DNA from: Paralvinella palmiformis
Lineage: Eukaryota > Annelida > Polychaeta > Terebellida > Alvinellidae
Length of the DNA: 64,000 bases
Reading direction: 5' to 3'
Assembly (NCBI GenBank): GCA_025642065.1
Contig: JAODUP010001174.1
Coordinates: 33,057-97,056 of the forward strand
Shown here: piece after piece, positions 53,736-60,800 of the stretch
Layout: every line of letters begins with the position of its first letter
Numbering within the stretch: position 1 is the stretch's first letter
The notes under the pieces: generated by a model
Told to the model about the DNA's origin: nothing
The model's input: only the letters and a program-made list of their open reading frames with translations
Database searches by the model: none
Translations under genes and position numbers: made by a program

Positions 53736-56700
53736 AATTCACATATAAACCATCTTTTTCAAAACAACCACTGACATTCAGGGGGTTTTGTCCACAGTGG
53801 GTCTTGTCCGGGATTCCTTTGATTCAGTCATAGCTAGGTTCAGATTTGAGTTCCTGTACTTGGACTACTGTTTTGGTTAAAAAGATTCCCAAATGAAAAA
53901 AATAGGAAAGGCACTGACAGATATAAAGCTTCTTATTTAATAGTGTGGGCATATTATAAACGATGTCTATGAATTATTATCAACTCCTTGAAGTATAAGT
54001 CAAACCTCCAAGATGTGTGTTCAAATCCAGGTCATATACCTTTTTTTTCCAGGAATGAGTCCCTTTGATGAGACGTATCTGGGTCATATGTCTTGGGTAT
54101 GACAGGTGTCGACCCTAAACAAGCCAACAACCCAACCTTAGCTTTAAGATTAGTTTACAAAATAACATATTTATAAATAATTTATCAGTCAGACCAGCAC
54201 CTGTGGTCTAACTAGTAGTGCTTTGATCACAGATCACTACCACCTGAGTTCGAATCTCGGTGTAGGCATATATCTGAAGGGTATTTCATGTTTGACTTTG
54301 CCTCATTACCTTTGGGGGTCACTTGGCTCAATTACTCTACCTTGTGCATAAAAGTGGCCGTAAAACTACAATCATCATCATCATCAGGCCAAGAGTTAAT
54401 TAACTCTTATAAAGTCCTATACTTAAAACATATCTAATTGATGATCATATTAGCTTCCACCTCCTTGAAGAAATCTGTGGGTTTTTTTTAAATTGGGAAG
54501 AAACGAAAAGAAATCTTAACACAAAGATGTTAATTTTATTATGAAAATTATTAGTTTTTATTATTATTTGATTGCTATTTTTGATTAATTATTATTATTA
54601 TTGTGCCCATCTTTTCCACATATTATCTGTGATGTATACATGTTAGCTATACTAAATGTAGATGTGGCATGTGGCAGCTATGAACCATATGTCTTTTTAA
54701 TTGACTTCAAAATGACACAACTTTAGCCTTGAGTCAACTTAGCCTTGGTGAAGATCAGTTACAGGTTCCTAATAGAACCATGTTAGCTCAGACTAACCTG
54801 ACTTGTAATATATCAGTTACCTTTGGCCAAGGACAAACCTGACATTTTATGAAACCAGTGAACTGGAGGTCAGTGACCTGGATGACCTCTATCAGAAAGC
54901 TCATATGTGATCCAATGTACTAGTTCTTAGCGTGCATCGTAATTTGACTAAGAATAAACAGAGCTGAAGTAGATCAAATCACCAAATCAGGGTTTTAATC
55001 CAGGTGTAAACTATATTTGTTTAAAATAGCCCTACAGTGAGACACCTCTGGACAATACCTCTACTGTGTGACCAGTACAGAAGTTAAACAGGGTCTTAAT
55101 TTACACCTACTAACTGCTGAAAATGCTTAGTAACAGCTGAAAATGCTTAGTTATTGCTGAAAATGCTAGTAGTAACTGCTGAAAATGTCGCCTATGTCTG
55201 AAATTTAACCTGACATTAATAATTAAATTCAGATTTTTTAAATGTTATATCATGACCTAGTGTCCGCTTTCCACTGAAATGTTTTGCAAGTGAACATTTG
55301 CCTGACAGCACTTGATGGGTTTCTGTTTTGCTTTTCATTTTATCAAAAGACATTCTAGCAAAAAACAAACTGGAATGTTCAGAGGTCATGAACCAGTCAG
55401 ATTACGTTTGATTTTTATTTATTAAATTAATAACTACAACACTCAACAAATTTTTTTTTAAAGTTGAATGAAAGGGCTCTCCCAGTCTACACTAAACTCG
55501 CTGTTACCCTGAATTCTGGACTAGAATAGTAGAAGTGGTCGAATTGTTTTGTCTGGCCATCACAAATCATGTGTTGTTGTTATCCAAGCTGTTTGATGAT
55601 AGTAAACTATATGTATTCCTTTCAGCTGAAGATAGAAGAGCTACAGAGTCGACTGAATGAACAAACATTAGATATGAAAGAACTTCGGTTACATATATCA
55701 AAGACGAGCACAGCACCTTCATCACCAAACATGTCTGGTAAGGTTATATCACAAACTCCTTCATCACCTAGCACCTTGGGTAAAGTTATATCTGAAACAC
55801 CTTTATCACCAAACTTGTCTGGTAAGGTTATATCACAAACTCCTTCATCACAAAACATGTCGGGTAAGGTTATATCTAAACACCTTTATCACCTAACACG
55901 TCTGGTAAGGTTATATCACAAACACCTTCATCACCTAAACTGTTTGATACAGTTATATAATAAATATCATCATTTCATGTCATATTTGATGAGGTACTTT
56001 CATCACCAAACATTCCCGGCATGGTTATATAACAAACACCTTCATAAATATTTTTTCCCATCATTCAATATTTATTTACGTTTGCAGGATTCATTTTTAT
56101 TGATGGAGAAATTAGAATTGAGGGATAATCTCTAAAATGGGAAATCACCTTTAGAAATCACATCTGAAGTTAAAAATACATGCTTGCAAATAGTTGCTGA
56201 ATATAGCAAAGAAAGCTTTATATATCACTGATTATAGCTTTAAAAGCTAGAAACGTCAACAATAAAACACTGAGAAAAACAGGAATATTGAGTCGCAATT
56301 ACAGAGAAATGTGACAGTTCCCCCACATGTAAAGTCATCTTTGGCCTTGATCATCGGTGTTTTATAATGCTCATGAACACGTATTAGTTTAGATGGGGGT
56401 GTCAAAGCATATAGTTACACTTACAGATAGGATATGATGGTATATTTGGTTGCTTTGTAAACATATCTGATGTATAGAAGCATGCATTCCTACAAATCTT
56501 AGCCCTTTATATTGCTTATCAACAAAGTCAACATTGACACGTCGCATTTTGTCACATTTGTTTGTACTTAACTGTTAACCTGCCTTGGTAATCGTAAATA
56601 ATTGATATAATATATACTTATTATCATTTATTAACTACTTGCTCTGCATCATAACACCTTTTTCTGTTAGACATAATTACACTTAACATCATTATGTATG

Positions 56701-57838
56701 ATATCAATAGGTATCACATACTATAATTAGTGTCATCAGTAATGTACTAGGATGTTCCCTGTCACTTAAGTGATGAGTGTTTTCTTATTTGCGTGGAGTT
56801 TTTCGTTGTTCAGATTTTTGTTCTAAATTTCACACTGAAAGCTACTCATCCATACTTCATTGTGTGTGTTTTTTGTTGTGTTGTGTGTTTTTTGTTTGTT
56901 GTGTAATAAACACCATATCTCCAGCTGTCTTGCAAGTAGGAGTTTTTCCGCGACGAGTGTCATCATTCTGTATAGATTGATTTATGATTTTTTAAATATT
57001 TTAACGATAACTTTTCCACGATTTCTGTTCAAAATACTTTTCTCTGTCACGGCATAGAAAATCTATGAGATATGTGTATCTTATAATTTGTGTCCATTTT
57101 GATTGGCATGATGTTTGGTCGCAGTTCGAGTTGCGTCGTTGCTCAGAAGTCCATCTGAAATAGTCAGATTGGTGTATCCGGCCAAATTAAAAAAATAGAA
57201 TGATCTGTTTTGGGTTAATTGGTATTCTAGATTATGGATGGTTGAGACAAACTTATTTTATTATTGAGCTAGTTTAGTTCAAAAGCAAATACACAGCTAA
57301 GTAACTGTAATGTTTTCTGTATATGTTTCTGAGCTATAATTGGTTCTTCTAAAATATTAATGGTTTTTGTCTCAAACATAAAATACTATTCTATACAAAA
57401 TACTATACAACATAAAATACTATTCTTCAGATGGGAAAGGTCAGACAAGTAAATGCTTTCGAGTAAACTGACATTATGTCACTGGTCAAATATGTGCTTT
57501 ATTTATTCTCTTCAGAATTCAGTGTTAAAAGTGAAATATATATATTATGATGTGAAAAAAAATGATTTTTATGGTCAATTTATTTCCTTTCTAAATTATG
57601 AGTGTACAAAAAAAGAAGTTCTTGTTTCAGATATCTGTGCAGTGCACGGTAGCTGTAAACCTGTATCTAACTTAAGGATCTTGCGTGTTTGTTGTTACTT
57701 TGTATGAACTAGTGATTATGCATGTATGTGCATGTACCTCCCAGTACATGTTATTATTACACATACATACCATCAAATGGAGTGTTTATGTGTATTTAGT
57801 TAAGTTTGTGTCAGTGCTACTTATTTGCTGTTTCAGTA

Positions 57839-57883
<45 letters not shown>

Positions 57884-60800
57884 GTTCTATGTCTGCCTCT
57901 TTCTTTCTTTCTTTGTCTAGCTCTTTATCTCTATCTCTCTGCCTGCCAGCATCTCTGTCTATCCTTAGTTCTAGTCTATCAACTTATTTTATGTCACTTG
58001 CAGATGTCAGTCATGATAGAACAATGGAAAGAGAGAGGACTCTCGAGCGTTTGAAGCGGAAACGTAAGCTCACCAGTTTGGACTTGATTCACCCAACCGT
58101 GTTGATTCTAACAACAATTCGTGTCAAAATTCTAATTGCTAACATGATCGGTGATGTGCGAATAGTGTTATGTCTGAAAGTTAAATATCTGTTTTGTTTC
58201 ACTGCTATTTTTTTCCAAGGCCTTGTAGCACTTGGCCTATTCACATCTGTTTTGGTCGACTTTGGTCCAGATTTGGCCGGGAAGTTAAATTCTATATCCC
58301 GGGAGATAAATTTTGAAAATAATCCGATGAAATGAAAGCAGATTTGTTGTTCATTTATTTGTTTGTTTGTTTGTGTTTTGTATCATACTGCATGAGAATA
58401 ATATATGTTGTATCTTTGTTGTTTGTTAGCTGTAAGCTTCGTGTTCATGTTGTTGTTCGATTTTCTGTTTTTTGTGTTGACATGATAAGTTAATGCTCGC
58501 TTTCTCTACCTCTCTCGCGCTACGTGTCATCTCTGTGTTTGTTGCTTGGTGCGAGTGAGGATGGATGTTGAGCTTTGTGTCTTCCTAGGACTGTTTCTGG
58601 TACTGATTATATTTTTCAGACTCCGAAGTGGAAAAGTTGAAGAAAGCTGTGGAATCTTTGATGTTAACGAACACGGAAAAGGTTCGTGTTTTGAATGAAA
58701 GGGATAGGAAGTTATGGTAATAAAAAATTATTGTAATATCATGAGGAGTGATGTGCGTCCATTGATCCTTAGGCGTATGGGATGTTTCATCTGATTCTCT
58801 TTTTCTTCCCTGGACACTCATCTCCCCACTATATTTCCCAAATTCGATCAGTGTCTGAGGCTAAATAAAATAAATCTTTTCATCTAGCAATTGTGTGTGC
58901 CCATCTAGGCATTAGGATATGTGGCGCTATAATAAGTGCTATATTATTATTATTATTAGTATCTCTCTATAGTTATTTCTAGGCTGTGCTTATATGGAAA
59001 TCCTGTGATTTTCATCAAGATTCTGGTGCCAAATTTATCTATAGTCTTTTATGATAATCCTTTTTTTGATAGATGATTACACCACTTCATTTTGCTATTT
59101 ACATTTAACATTTTGTGGTATGATTCAGTGTACCAGCGCTGATGACTGCAATAGACTGCATTGTCTTGTTTTACTCCACGTTACCTGGATCCCAAAGTTA
59201 ATATTTTATCATTCACATCGCATGACTCTGTTAACTGTTTTATATTACAGGACCATTATATTGATGATTTGACAAAAGAAGTGAAAAAATATAGAAGACT
59301 TGAGGAATTATCGGAGATTGGGCTTAAAACTGGAGAGAGTCAGACATTGGGAACACGACAAACCAATGCACCATCTCTAGAACAGACACTATTATGGGTT
59401 AGTGGTTAATGGCTTTTACAGAGTGATGGAGGAGGGAGGGGAACCAAATGGTAGATTTTATAGGAAGGTTTAATGGATAATTCAAAATTATTAAAGTAGC
59501 ATTGTTTGTCTCCAAAATGTTTTACCGCAGTGGCAATCGAACTTTGCAAATATATCCATACAGATGGTTATGTTTGCCTTCACTTGCTTGTGTTCACATG
59601 TATGTATGTGCAGACATGCACATACATACATACATACACATACATACATAGATATAGATAACATTATGATAACATTATGAACAAATAACATTTCTTTTTA
59701 ATCTTCCTGTTTTCAGACAGAAGGATACAACAATGTTGATCATACACCTAAAGATGGCTCCAATACATTGTTACCCAATGCCACAAGTACACCAGGTATA
59801 TTTCAGTTAGCTAATTCTTGTGTCTAATATTTAGGGCATTAATGTTGAACCCTTCAACACAATGAATCCTTCACACCACAAGACTTTGTAATATGTGATC
59901 AGAGTTCTTATACATATTAAATACAATGAAGAAATAAGCATTATGAATTTGTTTGATAGTAGTAAATGTTATTTTTAATGGGAACTAAATAAAATTTAGA
60001 TAAAAATAACAGCATTATATTTATAATTTTTTTTGGAGGGGTTTAAAAGTTCATTTTACATTAAAAGTGTGTGTTGTTTTGAAATTAGGTTAACAATATG
60101 TGCATATTGATTGTCCTAATGAATGGATCAAATGAGTGTGGAAAAACAAACATGTTTTTTAGTCATACAATAAGTAAGTTGACCAAGAAGTTGGGTTAAA
60201 TTTGTCTTTTTGTTTGATGTACCGCAGATTGATCATTATCTATATAACCCACCATTATTTTGACACTTATTCACCCCAGATTTAACCCCAAAAATTGGTT
60301 CTTTTCTATAATCCACATCCAGCATTATTTCTCTACAGGTTTTATTGTGGTTCTTGGGAAGGACACATTCAATCTCATGTTTTTATCCAGAGTAAAGATG
60401 GCATACTTTGAATAGTTTTGAACACTATGGCTTCTGAAAAAATATTTAACATATTTACAAAGGTTCATAGAAACCCAGATGAAATGGCTAGATGTTGACA
60501 TTACAGTAATGCTAGTTGTGATTTATAATGCTTATTCAGGTGCAAGAAGACATGACCAGATAGAAGATAACTTTGAATAATGTTCTGTTATCTTTAGGCA
60601 CTGTTTGTGTAATGTTGATCCTCACTGATAAAGATTTATACACAGCATTTAACACAAACAAAATTAACAACACTAGTATAAAAAACACACTTTTGTATAT
60701 CATGTTTTTATTAGCACACTTTTAACTGTTAGGAGCTATTTTAGTATTCACAATATCATCAAATTGACAAAATATGAAATTTCATAATCAGGTGTTCTTA

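Larger units (their letters stand above)
49871..55625 (+). other. intron 4 (5.75 kb)
   Basis: Contains a (CA)n run (50551-50593), two related CCTTGAAA repeats (50758-51017, 51121-51500), an AAGTA-rich element (52741-53535), (TA)n-(GT)n at 53678-53733, SINE A at 54195-54387 and a small tandem repeat at 55106-55188. The remainder (51520-52650, 54400-55100) is plain intron. Confidence 0.85.

Noticed and set aside
57685..58335. Single 216-codon gene
   Set aside because: The long frame consists of a CT microsatellite translated as Ser-Leu repeats, the true exon 6 (58004-58063) and intron 6; only the exon part is supported.
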